From Spiro-02 sp034114085 (GTDB lineage Bacteria; Spirochaetota; Spirochaetia; Sphaerochaetales; Sphaerochaetaceae): a stretch of DNA of 64,000 nt. This document shows positions 41,567-50,316 of the stretch, piece after piece. The notes below the pieces were generated by a model, which worked only from the letters and a program-made list of their open reading frames with translations, had not been told where the DNA came from and searched no databases. The stretch's first letter is position 1. Each line of letters starts with the position of its first letter. The stretch lies in assembly GCA_034114085.1 (NCBI GenBank), contig JAXEWB010000089.1, forward strand, positions 1 through 64,000, read 5' to 3'. The position numbers and the translations under genes are program-made.

Positions 41567-41604
41567 AACCATACAATAGTGTCTGTTTTGTATGTGATGA
41601 CAAA

Positions 41605-41635
41605 TAAAAAGCCAGACCCTAATGCGGTCTGGCTT
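41605..41635 (-). terminator. Intrinsic terminator after aspS
   Basis: On the minus strand AAGCCAGACC pairs with GGTCTGGCTT around a short loop, then TTTT. Confidence 0.9.
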
Positions 41636-41673
41636 GCATATGTACCGCCACTATATTGAAAGCGGTACGTCGG

Positions 41674-43467
41674 CTATTTCTCTTCGGGGGCGTCGATGAT
41701 CAGATGCAGTTCCTTCAGCTGAAGATCGTCTACCGTCGAAGGGGAATCGTCCATGGGAGAAATCGCCGCGGTGTTCTTGGGGAACGCAATGACTTCCTTG
41801 ATCGAAGTCTGGTTCGCCATGATCATGACCATGCGGTCGATTCCAGGAGCGATGCCGCCGTGTGGTGGCGGTCCATACCTGAATGCGTTGAGCAAGAACC
41901 CGAAGCGCTTTTCCGCTTCATCATCCGGAATATTGCAGATGCGGAAGATTCTCTTCTGCAATTCAACATCGTGGATACGGATTGAACCGCTGGCTACCTC
42001 ATAGCCGTTGAGAACAAGGTCGTAGAGGTCGCCCTTTACGCTACCCGGATCAGATTCCAAGGTATCGAGGTATTCGACCTGCGGCATCGAGAACATATGG
42101 TGGGCCGCTTCCCAATGGCCTTCTTCTTCGTTGTACTCAAAAAGCGGGAAATCGATGATCCAGCAGAATTCAAAGCCTTCCTTGATCAGGTTGAGGTCTT
42201 TGCCGAGCTTTGAACGGACGGCTCCCATCGAAGTGCAGCATTTCTTCCAGTTTTCATGGGCGATCATCAGGATCAGGTCGCCATCTTTGGCTTCCATCCG
42301 CTTGATGACTTCTTCTTCCTGTCCGCTGAAGAACTTGGTGACTCCGCCACTGAGCGTGCGGCCTGCTCCGACCTTCATCCAAGCCAGCCCTTTCGCTCCA
42401 TAGACTTTCGCCGCTTCCTCCAGTTCGCCGATGAACTTTCTGGAGAAGTCGATGCCCTCGGCATGCGGTACGCACAGCGCCTTCACATGTCCGCCGGCTT
42501 CCAATATCTGCTGGAAGTTGCCGAAACCGCTTGCCTTCGCAAGGTCATCGACGTCGATAATCGGCAGGTCGAAGCGAAGGTCCGGCTTGTCGCAACCGTA
42601 GGTGTTCATTGCGTCGTGGTAGCTGATCCTTCGGAAATGGGTGGGAAGGTCGTAGTTCATGACGGTTTTGAAGACCTGGTTGAACAGTTCTTCCATCAGC
42701 AGGAGTACGTCATCGCGGTTGACGAAGCTCATCTCCAGGTCGAGCTGGGTGAATTCAAGCTGTCGGTCGCCTCTGGCGTCCTCGTCGCGGTAGCAGCGGG
42801 CAATCTGGAAATACTTGTCGAATCCGCTGACCATGAGGATCTGCTTGAGCAACTGGGGGCTTTGGGGGAGGGCGTAGAACTTGCCCGCGTACAGGCGGCT
42901 AGGGACGAGGAAGTCCCTGGCTCCCTCGGGGGTAGACCTGATCAAGGTCGGTGTCTCAATTTCGTAGAAGTCTCGCGCCGAAAGATATTCCCTGATAGCC
43001 CGGATAAAATCATGGCGGAGCTTGATGCGTTTCTGCATGCCGTCGCAACGGAGGTCGAGGAAACGGTACTTGAGGCGCAGATCCTCGCGGGCGCTGGATT
43101 CTTCCTCAATCATGAACGGAAGCGGCGCGCACTTGGAGAGTATTTCAATCTTGTTCGCCTTGACCTCGATTTCTCCGGTTGCCATGTCGGGATTGATCAT
43201 GGAATCAGGCCGAAGCCGCACGAGGCCTTCAACAGCGACGCAGTATTCAAGCTTCAGTTCCGCGGCGGCACGTTGGAGTTCGGGGGAAGCGTCATCGTCA
43301 ACCACGACCTGAGTGATTCCGTATCTGTCCCGGAGATTGATAAAATGGAGCATGCCGTGGTTTCTGTCACGATGCACCCAGCCGTTAAGAATGACGGTCT
43401 TGCCTTCGTCTGCTCGGGTGAGCGAGCCACAGGTGGCGGTTCGTTTCATGAAAGCTTCTTCTGCCAT
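41674..43467 (-). CDS. aspS: Aspartyl-tRNA synthetase
   Basis: 597 residues. N-terminal OB anticodon-binding domain (G-W-V-H-R-D-R-N-H-G, D-R-Y-G-I-T-Q-V-V), class II core with F-x-x-I-E-T-P-T-L motif 1, F-Q-I-A-R-C-Y-R-D-E-D motif 2, the bacterial GAD insertion, and G-I-A-P-G-I-D-R motif 3. It charges tRNA(Asp) and, in many bacteria lacking AsnRS, tRNA(Asn). Start: family members begin at M-K-R-T (43449), but the only strong SD (GGAGG at 43486-43490) is 18 nt from ATG 43467. The intervening CCCGCACCGGG can fold into a 4-bp hairpin that leaves a normal 7-nt spacing, favouring 43467 and a six-residue extension. Confidence 0.95.
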   Translation of the reverse strand: MAEEAFMKRTATCGSLTRADEGKTVILNGWVHRDRNHGMLHFINLRDRYGITQVVVDDDASPELQRAAAELKLEYCVAVEGLVRLRPDSMINPDMATGEIEVKANKIEILSKCAPLPFMIEEESSAREDLRLKYRFLDLRCDGMQKRIKLRHDFIRAIREYLSARDFYEIETPTLIRSTPEGARDFLVPSRLYAGKFYALPQSPQLLKQILMVSGFDKYFQIARCYRDEDARGDRQLEFTQLDLEMSFVNRDDVLLLMEELFNQVFKTVMNYDLPTHFRRISYHDAMNTYGCDKPDLRFDLPIIDVDDLAKASGFGNFQQILEAGGHVKALCVPHAEGIDFSRKFIGELEEAAKVYGAKGLAWMKVGAGRTLSGGVTKFFSGQEEEVIKRMEAKDGDLILMIAHENWKKCCTSMGAVRSKLGKDLNLIKEGFEFCWIIDFPLFEYNEEEGHWEAAHHMFSMPQVEYLDTLESDPGSVKGDLYDLVLNGYEVASGSIRIHDVELQKRIFRICNIPDDEAEKRFGFLLNAFRYGPPPHGGIAPGIDRMVMIMANQTSIKEVIAFPKNTAAISPMDDSPSTVDDLQLKELHLIIDAPEEK

Positions 43468-43775
43468 ATTGGGTCCCGGTGCGGGCCTCCTTCTATTATG
43501 TACTCCCCAGCCCCGTGTTCACGGTGGATAGTTCTGCCGTTTACGGCCTGTGGAGCGCCCCATATAGTACCATTTCGCATGAGGCTTTGCAATCTTCGTC
43601 GTTGTCGCTTGTGATGTTTTGCCAGTATATCGTCTGCGATAGCCGTTTCCTGCCGTTGGTTGCGTAGCAACGAGTTTGCTTCTGGCTCGTCCATCCAGTA
43701 ATGCGGGCTGTCCGAAAAGTCCGGGGTTCTGCATTTGTTGGAAGGAGGCTGTTTGTCCGACAGGTGGAAATCTCC

Positions 43776-43804
43776 TTGCAACAAGCAGTTCCGCCCCATA
43801 TAAT
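43776..43804 (+). promoter_or_regulatory. Near-consensus promoter of the FUSC gene
   Basis: TTGCAA (43776-43781), 17 bp, TATAAT (43799-43804). It shows that translation must start downstream, at 43847 or 43850. Confidence 0.8.
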
Positions 43805-43849
43805 TTGAAATATCACACAGATGCCGACTTGAAGGCGCAGGATGAAATG

Positions 43850-44449
43850 ATGGCTGATATTGAAAAAAACTGGTTCTCGACGTATACGCAACGGCTTCGG
43901 AGCCAGATTTGCAACAGGGCGTTTCTGCTCTATCTTATTAAATGCCTGCTGGGAACCGTCATCTGCTATGGCTTTTATGTGATGATTCCCAAATACCACC
44001 TGTACTGGTCCTTGGTGTCGGTCCTGCTGGTATTGGCTCCCGACCATACGGACTCAATCAAACTGCCGCTCGCCCGTATCAAGGCGAACCTCGCCGGTGG
44101 TGTGGTCGGCTTGCTTTGTTATTTTCTGCCGTTGCCGCCGCTGGTCTGCCTGTGCATAGGCGTTCCCTTGACGATCTTCATCTGCTATGGTCTCGGCTTC
44201 GGCAACGCCGCCCGCTCTGCGCTGGCGGCGATCATCATAGTATTCATCCAGGAAAACGAGGCGGGGCATTGGCGTATCGCGATGGAACGCATGGGGGCGG
44301 TCGTGCTGGGGTGTCTGGTGGCGCTTGCTCTGACTTTGGTTTTCCATTGGGGCGAAGGTGTGTTTTCAAAAATGCGTGTCGAGAAGGAACTGGTCGGGAT
44401 GGGGCGGCCTGAAAGAAAAAAACAGAAAGGTCAACCCGGTTCCATCTGA
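43850..44449 (+). CDS. FUSC-family (aromatic acid exporter-like) membrane protein
   Basis: 199 residues. Four to five transmembrane helices in the N-terminal and central part, with the FUSC-type block W-S-L-V-S-V-L-L-V-L-A-P-D and R-I-K-A-N-L-A-G-G-V-V-G. A second helix pair follows and a basic tail ends the protein. It resembles the membrane half of FUSC transporters, which export aromatic acids or polyamines; it lacks the soluble half. AGGA lies 7 nt before ATG 43850 (43847 is possible). The perfect promoter at 43776 rules out the longer frame from 43676. Confidence 0.78.
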   Translation: MADIEKNWFSTYTQRLRSQICNRAFLLYLIKCLLGTVICYGFYVMIPKYHLYWSLVSVLLVLAPDHTDSIKLPLARIKANLAGGVVGLLCYFLPLPPLVCLCIGVPLTIFICYGLGFGNAARSALAAIIIVFIQENEAGHWRIAMERMGAVVLGCLVALALTLVFHWGEGVFSKMRVEKELVGMGRPERKKQKGQPGSI

Positions 44450-44512
44450 ACCACTGCGGTTGTATGAATATGTACTTGAAACTGAAAACTTCTTCCAATT
44501 GTGAGGTGCTGT

Positions 44513-45064
44513 ATGCCGTTTCAGGTTGTCAAAGGTGATATTACGAAATGCAAGGTCGATGCTATTGCCAATGCCGCCAATTGCTCGCTGCTTGGCGGTG
44601 GCGGGGTTGACGGAGCCATCCACCGTGCCGCCGGGCCGGAGTTGCTCGCTGAATGCCGGACGCTGGGCGGATGCCGGACCGGGGAGGCGAGGTTGACAAA
44701 GGGGTACCGGCTTCCGGCGACATACGTATTGCATACTCCAGGGCCTGTGTGGCATGGCGGAGCTCATGGGGAGTCGGAACTGCTCGCCGCCTGTTATAGA
44801 AACTGTCTGGACTTGGCGTTGCGGGCGGGGTGTCGAAGCGTCGCTTTTCCTTCGATCAGTACCGGGATCTATGGCTATCCGGTCGATGCCGCCGCGGCAG
44901 TGGCCGTCTCCACAATCATGGGGGTACTTCAGGAGCATCCTAAACTAGAAGTGTCGATGGTCTGTTTTGACGATACAACCAAAGCCGCCTATGAACGTGC
45001 ATTCGAGCGGTGGAGAAGCTCACATCCACATAGGGAAATTCCTGGAGAGCCTAGAGAGTCGTAG
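44513..45064 (+). CDS. Macrodomain protein (O-acetyl-ADP-ribose deacetylase-like)
   Basis: 183 residues. Macrodomain motifs: V-V-K-G-D-I-T-K, A-I-A-N-A-A-N, G-G-G-G-V-D-G-A-I-H-R-A-A-G, and F-P-S-I-S-T-G-I-Y-G-Y-P. These form the ADP-ribose pocket of the MacroD/YmdB class. It likely removes ADP-ribose or acetyl from modified proteins or O-acetyl-ADP-ribose. GAGGTG precedes ATG 44513. Its 3' end overlaps the convergent EamA gene by 14 bp. Confidence 0.93.
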   Translation: MPFQVVKGDITKCKVDAIANAANCSLLGGGGVDGAIHRAAGPELLAECRTLGGCRTGEARLTKGYRLPATYVLHTPGPVWHGGAHGESELLAACYRNCLDLALRAGCRSVAFPSISTGIYGYPVDAAAAVAVSTIMGVLQEHPKLEVSMVCFDDTTKAAYERAFERWRSSHPHREIPGEPRES

Positions 45065-46013
45065 CAGTGGCTTTTTCAGTTTTTCGCGTCATCGTAATCT
45101 TGCCTCTATGCCATTGCGAGACGACCAGCCCCGCAACCGTGAGCAATGTACCCGCCCCTGACCAGAAGGTCACAGGTTCCTGAAGAATGATGGCCGAGGC
45201 AATTACCGTCACGACAGGGACGAGATAGATGTAGACGCTGGTTTTCAGCGCACCGAGGATGCCAGTCGCCCAATTCCAAGTGACAAAGCACAGTGCCGAA
45301 GCTCCAAAGCCGAGATAGAGGATATTGAGGAAATTCTTCGGTTGTGCGAGAAGACTGAGGTCGGGAGCAAAACCCAATGGCTTCAGGACGAAAGCCATGC
45401 ACAGCAATCCATAGAAGAAAATCCTTCTGGTCATGGCGACGGTGTCGGTAGTGAACGTATTGATTTTTTTCAACAGTATGGAGTATATCGCCCAGGCAAA
45501 TGCCGCCAACACGGCGAGAAAGTCCCCGAATGGATTGATTCGCAGATTGTTAGCCCCAGAAAAGGAGAGCAACGCGATCCCCCCAATCGCCGCAAGGAAC
45601 CCGATGAAGAACCGAACCGTCGGGCGTTCTTCCTCCGAAGCTTTCTTTGCGGTCAACATGCAGAGCAGCGCGGTAAAAAACGGCGCTATGGCGACAATCA
45701 CCCCTACGTTGGAAGCCAAAGTGTAGGTAAGAGCTATGTTCTCCAACAAAAAATATAACGTTACACCGGATATGCCCGCTCCAAGCAATAGCAATTCCTG
45801 ACGCAGCGTATTGAGTCGAAATTTCGAGAACCCCTTGCCAGTGATAAGGGACACTATGGACAATGCCAGATACCCAATGATGAACCTGAAAAATAATATC
45901 TCAATCGGTGCGTAGTCCCGTAACAACACCTTTGTCGAGACGAACGTCGTTCCCCAGATGAGGATGGTAATCATCGCCAACGCATGGGCTATCGCGATTC
46001 GCTTGTTGTTCAT
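45051..46013 (-). CDS. EamA-family (DMT) transporter
   Basis: 320 residues, ten transmembrane helices in two EamA halves (I-L-I-W-G-T-T-F-V-S-T-K in the first, A-A-F-A-W-A-I-Y-S-I-L in the second). It exports small metabolites; the substrate is unknown. GGAAGGAGAA precedes ATG 46013. The AraC regulator at 46057 lies 43 bp upstream in the same direction and probably controls it. Confidence 0.92.
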   Translation of the reverse strand: MNNKRIAIAHALAMITILIWGTTFVSTKVLLRDYAPIEILFFRFIIGYLALSIVSLITGKGFSKFRLNTLRQELLLLGAGISGVTLYFLLENIALTYTLASNVGVIVAIAPFFTALLCMLTAKKASEEERPTVRFFIGFLAAIGGIALLSFSGANNLRINPFGDFLAVLAAFAWAIYSILLKKINTFTTDTVAMTRRIFFYGLLCMAFVLKPLGFAPDLSLLAQPKNFLNILYLGFGASALCFVTWNWATGILGALKTSVYIYLVPVVTVIASAIILQEPVTFWSGAGTLLTVAGLVVSQWHRGKITMTRKTEKATATTL

Positions 46014-46056
46014 GGGATTCTCCTTCCTGGGGGTGAATTGTTTTGCTGTACCGTCG

Positions 46057-46875
46057 CTAGGGCTGCTGGCGGAATATGTTCCGGTATTGGCCTGGAGTGA
46101 GCCCGATCAACCGTTTGAAGAACTTTGAAAAATGACTTTGATCGACGAAGCCGGTATGCAAAGCGGTTTCAATCGTCGTTTCTCCACGTTCAAGCAACTT
46201 CTTTGCCTCTCCGATTCTCATCGTCTCAAGATATTGGTACGGTGTCAGCCCCTGTTCTCTGGAAAACTCCCTGATCAGATGATATCTGCTCATGCCCGCC
46301 ATGTCCGCGAGCTGGTTCAACGTAATCTGTTGCATATAGTGTTCTTCCAGATACAGGCGGACTTGTTGAAGCTTCTGAATTTTTTCCGGTTGATGATGAG
46401 GAAACAGTTCACCCTGTTCTACAATCAACTGTTCCATGAACAATAGGAACGCTTCCTCTTTGAGAAAAACGGGTTCTTTTTGGAGAATCATGGTGTGGAG
46501 TTCTTTCAACGGTATCGCAAGTTCACTTGAATGGACGACGGGAGTCCTGAACCGCAATTCAAAGGATTCCCCGAAAATCTCCTTGGTGACATGTTCCATT
46601 GTCCCGACCGGGATGTTGAGGCATCGGTAGTCCAACGCCAGTCCGTCAACTTGGTCGCAGGTATGGGCGTCGCGTGGATTGAACAACGTCAGATCCCCGC
46701 TTTCCACAAGATATCGATTTCCTTTGCATAAAAGGTCTCGTTTGCCATCCTCGATATAGCCGATGACATAATAATCGTGGAAATGGTTGGGAAACTGCTG
46801 CATGACGCCTTGGAAGTGATATGCTTCGAGCTGGAGGTCCGGATCGTACCGGACTATCCGAGATTCTTCATTCAT
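46057..46875 (-). CDS. AraC-family regulator, probably of the EamA transporter
   Basis: 272 residues. A cupin-type N-domain (H-F-H-D-Y-Y-V-I-G-Y-I-E-D-G) is followed by the AraC DNA-binding domain (about 170-270; I-T-L-N-Q-L-A-D-M-A-G-M-S-R-Y-H-L-I-R-E-F, and H-T-G-F-V-D-Q-S-H-F-S-K-F-F-K-R, ending P-G-Q-Y-R). The frame extends 18 codons to an ATG at 46929 that overlaps the stop of the upstream AraC gene (ATGA), so coupling from there is the alternative start. Confidence 0.88.
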   Translation of the reverse strand: MNEESRIVRYDPDLQLEAYHFQGVMQQFPNHFHDYYVIGYIEDGKRDLLCKGNRYLVESGDLTLFNPRDAHTCDQVDGLALDYRCLNIPVGTMEHVTKEIFGESFELRFRTPVVHSSELAIPLKELHTMILQKEPVFLKEEAFLLFMEQLIVEQGELFPHHQPEKIQKLQQVRLYLEEHYMQQITLNQLADMAGMSRYHLIREFSREQGLTPYQYLETMRIGEAKKLLERGETTIETALHTGFVDQSHFSKFFKRLIGLTPGQYRNIFRQQP

Positions 46876-46925
46876 ACAGACACCATACCATATCCGGCAA
46901 AGTTGAGGATTGTACGATATTGCTA

Positions 46926-47888
46926 TCATACAGCATGTTCATTGGAATTCGCCGCATTCAGTTTTTTCCCGACATCCAAGGGGATTGAAGCTGGAATTTC
47001 CGCTTTTACGGAAAGTTCACCCATCAGATATATCTGGGTTTCCCGTTCCTTGCCCTGAATTCTGAATTCCTTCGGAGACATCCCATAATGCTCCTTAAAA
47101 CGATGATAGAAGTAACTGAGGGATTCAAAACCACATTCATCGGATATTTCAATAACTGGGATATCGGTCGTAATGAGCCGTTTCGCCGCGTATTCAAGGC
47201 GGATGTCGTTAATCAGTTTCGATGGCGTCTTGTTCAAGAACCGTTTGCAGGCTCTGGACAGATGTTCTGGACTTTTGCCGGAAAGCCTATGCAATGCCGG
47301 CAACCCCTTCGTGAAATTATCTTTTTTGAGCATCTCCAGGCTCAACCATCTCAGCCATTGGGGGATGGGCGTGGAATTGCCGTTGAGCTGGTTATCGGAA
47401 AAATACTTGGTCAGGATGTTGAATATGGTAATCCTGTACGCGGTGTCGGATTTTCCCTTCATGATTTTCTTGTACAGTATCAGTTGTTCCAATTCACGAA
47501 TCAATGAGGTAAGATCCGAAAAATCCAACTGAATGCTCGGAGGCAGCGCGGTCGTCACCAGACGTTCTTTTCCGAACCCTTCTCCCAAAAATGCAAAAAG
47601 GCTGTCGATGACCGTTTCCGGAATGATGATGTTGATGATACGGAAATCTTCGGACATCCCGTCATAATAATGGATGTCGGGGGGCCTGGTGAAACAGAGG
47701 AACCCCGTAGCGATGTTCTGTGACACTCCATTGACCTGATGAACGCCATAGCCCTGATCTACAAGGAAAATCTCATAGTAATCATGGAAATGGCAAGTTT
47801 TCAGTTGTGCCTTGCTCGTAATGTACGAGGCGTATCCCCGACCGGGGAAATCAATATATGACGTTGCGTAAAGTTTTACCGCTTTCAT
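46926..47888 (-). CDS. AraC-family regulator divergent from the glycyl radical enzyme operon
   Basis: 320 residues. N-terminal cupin-like domain (C-H-F-H-D-Y-Y-E-I-F-L-V-D-Q-G-Y-G-V-H) and C-terminal double helix-turn-helix (about 190-290; S-G-K-S-P-E-H-L-S-R-A-C-K-R, then I-P-V-I-E-I-S-D-E-C-G-F-E-S-L-S-Y-F-Y-H-R-F-K). A further 25-residue tail follows. It faces the operon starting at 48055 across 166 bp and is its likely activator. A promoter (TTGATA, 17 bp, TATTAG) lies upstream on the minus strand. Confidence 0.88.
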   Translation of the reverse strand: MKAVKLYATSYIDFPGRGYASYITSKAQLKTCHFHDYYEIFLVDQGYGVHQVNGVSQNIATGFLCFTRPPDIHYYDGMSEDFRIINIIIPETVIDSLFAFLGEGFGKERLVTTALPPSIQLDFSDLTSLIRELEQLILYKKIMKGKSDTAYRITIFNILTKYFSDNQLNGNSTPIPQWLRWLSLEMLKKDNFTKGLPALHRLSGKSPEHLSRACKRFLNKTPSKLINDIRLEYAAKRLITTDIPVIEISDECGFESLSYFYHRFKEHYGMSPKEFRIQGKERETQIYLMGELSVKAEIPASIPLDVGKKLNAANSNEHAV

Positions 47889-47947
47889 AATCTATGCGCC
47901 CTACTAATATCATGGATAGTGTAAAATATCAATATAAAGCAATAACT

Positions 47948-47976
47948 TTGTCAGAACAGAACAAGAAGGCTATACG
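47948..47976 (+). promoter_or_regulatory. Promoter of the glycyl radical enzyme operon
   Basis: TTGTCA (47948-47953), 17 bp, TATACG (47971-47976), giving a leader of about 70 nt before ATG 48055. Confidence 0.6.
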
Positions 47977-48054
47977 AGGCCATGCTAGCCTTATGGTGCG
48001 AATATGAAAAGCCCAGAAGAAAAATCTTTTGGAATATGGAAGGAGCGTGATTCG

Positions 48055-50316
48055 ATGAACCATTGGAAAGTAAAGAATCCTCGTTCAGATTTAAGTTTTG
48101 AAATTGCCTTTACTCTGGCTTTCAGGGAAGCGACCAAGAAATATACACATCCCGCCCAAATTGAACTTGCATGTCTTCAAGCTCAATATCCGGCGATTCT
48201 GATGCCGATTGAGGATGATGATGTCATTGCGGGGCGTGTACAGTTCGGGTTGGTCGGATACGGCATCCAGGGGCAGACTGGCGGAACCGGCTATTATATC
48301 GATGAACCCCGCGTGACCGAAGCTTTGGAATTTCAGGCGGGAAACGCAAAATATAGAGAAGACTTGCATGACCTTCTGACTTTCTGGAAAGCTCGGAATA
48401 CTTATGAGATTGTATTCCGGAATACACCGAAGGAAATCGCCGCCATTATTCCAACGGAACAGTGGAAAACTCAGCCGGTAGCGGCTTCCCCCATCATCCG
48501 CATGGCGGGCGCTTTCATTGATTTCGACAAGCTGGTCAAAATCGGCATTCCCGGCCTTGAAGGTGAAGTGCGCGATGCCCTTGCGCATGCCGCGGACAAT
48601 GGCAAGGACCCCGTCATCTACGAATGCATGCTCGGCGCGCTCCAAGTATTGCGTGACTGCTGTGTCTTCTATCATCGCGAAGCATTGGAAAAAGCTTCCG
48701 AAGCGAAGACCGCACGGCGAAAGAAGGAAATGACCGACCTTGCCGCGGCGTTGGAGGCGATTGTCAGACATGCCCCTCAGAGTATGCTGGAGGCGTTGCA
48801 ACTTTGCTGGCTCTACGGACTGATGTGTCCGTTGATTGAATTTGGACGTATGGACGTCTACATCGGGGATCTGTATGCGCATGACATGGACAACAAGGTC
48901 ATCACAGAAAAGCAGGCGTTGAAAATGATGCAGACGTATTTTTACCTTATCGATAGCTTGGACTGCGAGACTGACGGGAGGGTGATTGTCGGGGGCTATG
49001 GGAGACGGAATCCGGAAAACGCCGACAGATTCTGCCTGCTGGCTTGCGAGGCTTGCCGTACAGTACGGGAGATACTTCCTCAGTTTACCTTGCGATTCAA
49101 CAAAGATACGCCGAAGTCGGTCTGGGCTGAGGCCATGCGTTGCATCAGGGAAGGACGAACCTATCCGTTGCTGTATAACGACGACGTTCTCATTCCTGGG
49201 GTCATGCATGCGTTCGCAGTGGATAGGAAGCTAGCGGAATCCTATATGCCGTTGGGTTGCGGGGAACTGGAATTCGACCATTACAGCTTTGGTTCTCCCA
49301 ATGGTTCAATCGGAACCCTGAAGATTCTTGAGCTCGCGGTTCATGGGGGGTATGACCCGGTATCGAACAGCTATCTCTCCTTCAAATCCCCCGGCTTGGT
49401 CGATTGCGCTTCCTATGAAGAATTCCTGGCGGTATACAAAAAGCATCTGGAATACTTCATTGAAGCCCAGGCGAAATATGAGAAGTATCTGTATGAAGCG
49501 GTCGGGACCATACATCCCTTTATGATGGTCACGATGCTGTACGACGGGTGCATCGAACGGGGAAAGGGAATTTTCAATGGCGGATGTGAATATCTGGCCG
49601 GTACTGTGGAGCTGTATGGCAATGTCGATGCGGCGAATAGTCTTGCCGCGCTCAAACGACTGGTGTTCGAGGAGCGACGGCTTGACGCCGCTACCGTCAT
49701 AGCGGCGATGGACAACAACTTTGTTGGATTTGAAAGAGAACGTCGGCTGATGATGGACGCGCCAAAATATGGAAATGACCTCCCGTTCGTCGATGACATC
49801 CTGCTTGACCTGCACAACTATATCTGCGCGACAGTCAGGGAGCAAGCTCCGAAGGTCGGTCTGAAAAGCTATCTCTGCGTCAACATCAACAACGCGCAGA
49901 ATACTACGTTGGGCCGATGGGTGGGGGCGACGCCCGACGGAAGGAAATCCGGCATGCCTATGGCCAACGCCAACAACCCTGCGTCCGGCACTGACAAGAA
50001 CGGATTGACCTCGATGTTGAACTCCATCGTCAAACTGCCGCATGACAATATGGCCGGTATGGTTCAGAACATGAGGTTTACCAGGGAGACTTGGGATGAT
50101 GCGGATGGCAAGGCGCAGTATCTCCTGCGGGATTATTTTGACAGGGGAGGTGCGCAGGCGATGATAACCGTAGTGGGAAAAGAGGATTTGTACAATGCGA
50201 TGCGGCATCCGGAGGACTACAAGGACCTGATAGTCCGTATCGGCGGATTAAGCGCCAGGTTCGTCAATCTGAAAAAAGACGTTCAACAGGAAATCTATGA
50301 CAGGATCAGCTACTGA
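48055..50316 (+). CDS. Glycyl radical enzyme of unassigned specificity (PFL/dehydratase superfamily)
   Basis: 753 residues. The C-terminal glycyl-radical motif reads V-R-I-G-G731-L-S-A-R-F-V-N-L. The thiyl-radical loop is M-P-L-G-C402-G-E404-L-E-F, with one Cys followed by Glu two residues on, as in the dehydratase/decarboxylase branch (GCVEP), but Val and Pro are not conserved. Pyruvate formate-lyase itself would show Cys-Cys, so it is not a normal PFL. AAGGAG (48040-48045) sets ATG 48055. The activase gene overlaps its end. Context with a sugar importer and a GH42-like glycosidase points to C-O or C-C cleavage of a carbohydrate-derived substrate in the cytoplasm under anaerobic conditions. 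The reaction is unknown. Confidence 0.88.
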   Translation: MNHWKVKNPRSDLSFEIAFTLAFREATKKYTHPAQIELACLQAQYPAILMPIEDDDVIAGRVQFGLVGYGIQGQTGGTGYYIDEPRVTEALEFQAGNAKYREDLHDLLTFWKARNTYEIVFRNTPKEIAAIIPTEQWKTQPVAASPIIRMAGAFIDFDKLVKIGIPGLEGEVRDALAHAADNGKDPVIYECMLGALQVLRDCCVFYHREALEKASEAKTARRKKEMTDLAAALEAIVRHAPQSMLEALQLCWLYGLMCPLIEFGRMDVYIGDLYAHDMDNKVITEKQALKMMQTYFYLIDSLDCETDGRVIVGGYGRRNPENADRFCLLACEACRTVREILPQFTLRFNKDTPKSVWAEAMRCIREGRTYPLLYNDDVLIPGVMHAFAVDRKLAESYMPLGCGELEFDHYSFGSPNGSIGTLKILELAVHGGYDPVSNSYLSFKSPGLVDCASYEEFLAVYKKHLEYFIEAQAKYEKYLYEAVGTIHPFMMVTMLYDGCIERGKGIFNGGCEYLAGTVELYGNVDAANSLAALKRLVFEERRLDAATVIAAMDNNFVGFERERRLMMDAPKYGNDLPFVDDILLDLHNYICATVREQAPKVGLKSYLCVNINNAQNTTLGRWVGATPDGRKSGMPMANANNPASGTDKNGLTSMLNSIVKLPHDNMAGMVQNMRFTRETWDDADGKAQYLLRDYFDRGGAQAMITVVGKEDLYNAMRHPEDYKDLIVRIGGLSARFVNLKKDVQQEIYDRISY

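Noticed and set aside
42256..43614. 452-codon plus-strand frame opposite aspS
   Set aside because: Antisense shadow of aspS, which has all class II synthetase motifs.
48055..50316. Pyruvate formate-lyase
   Set aside because: The adjacent Cys-Cys pair of PFL is absent; the loop is Gly-Cys-Gly-Glu and the activase has extra ferredoxin clusters, both against PFL.
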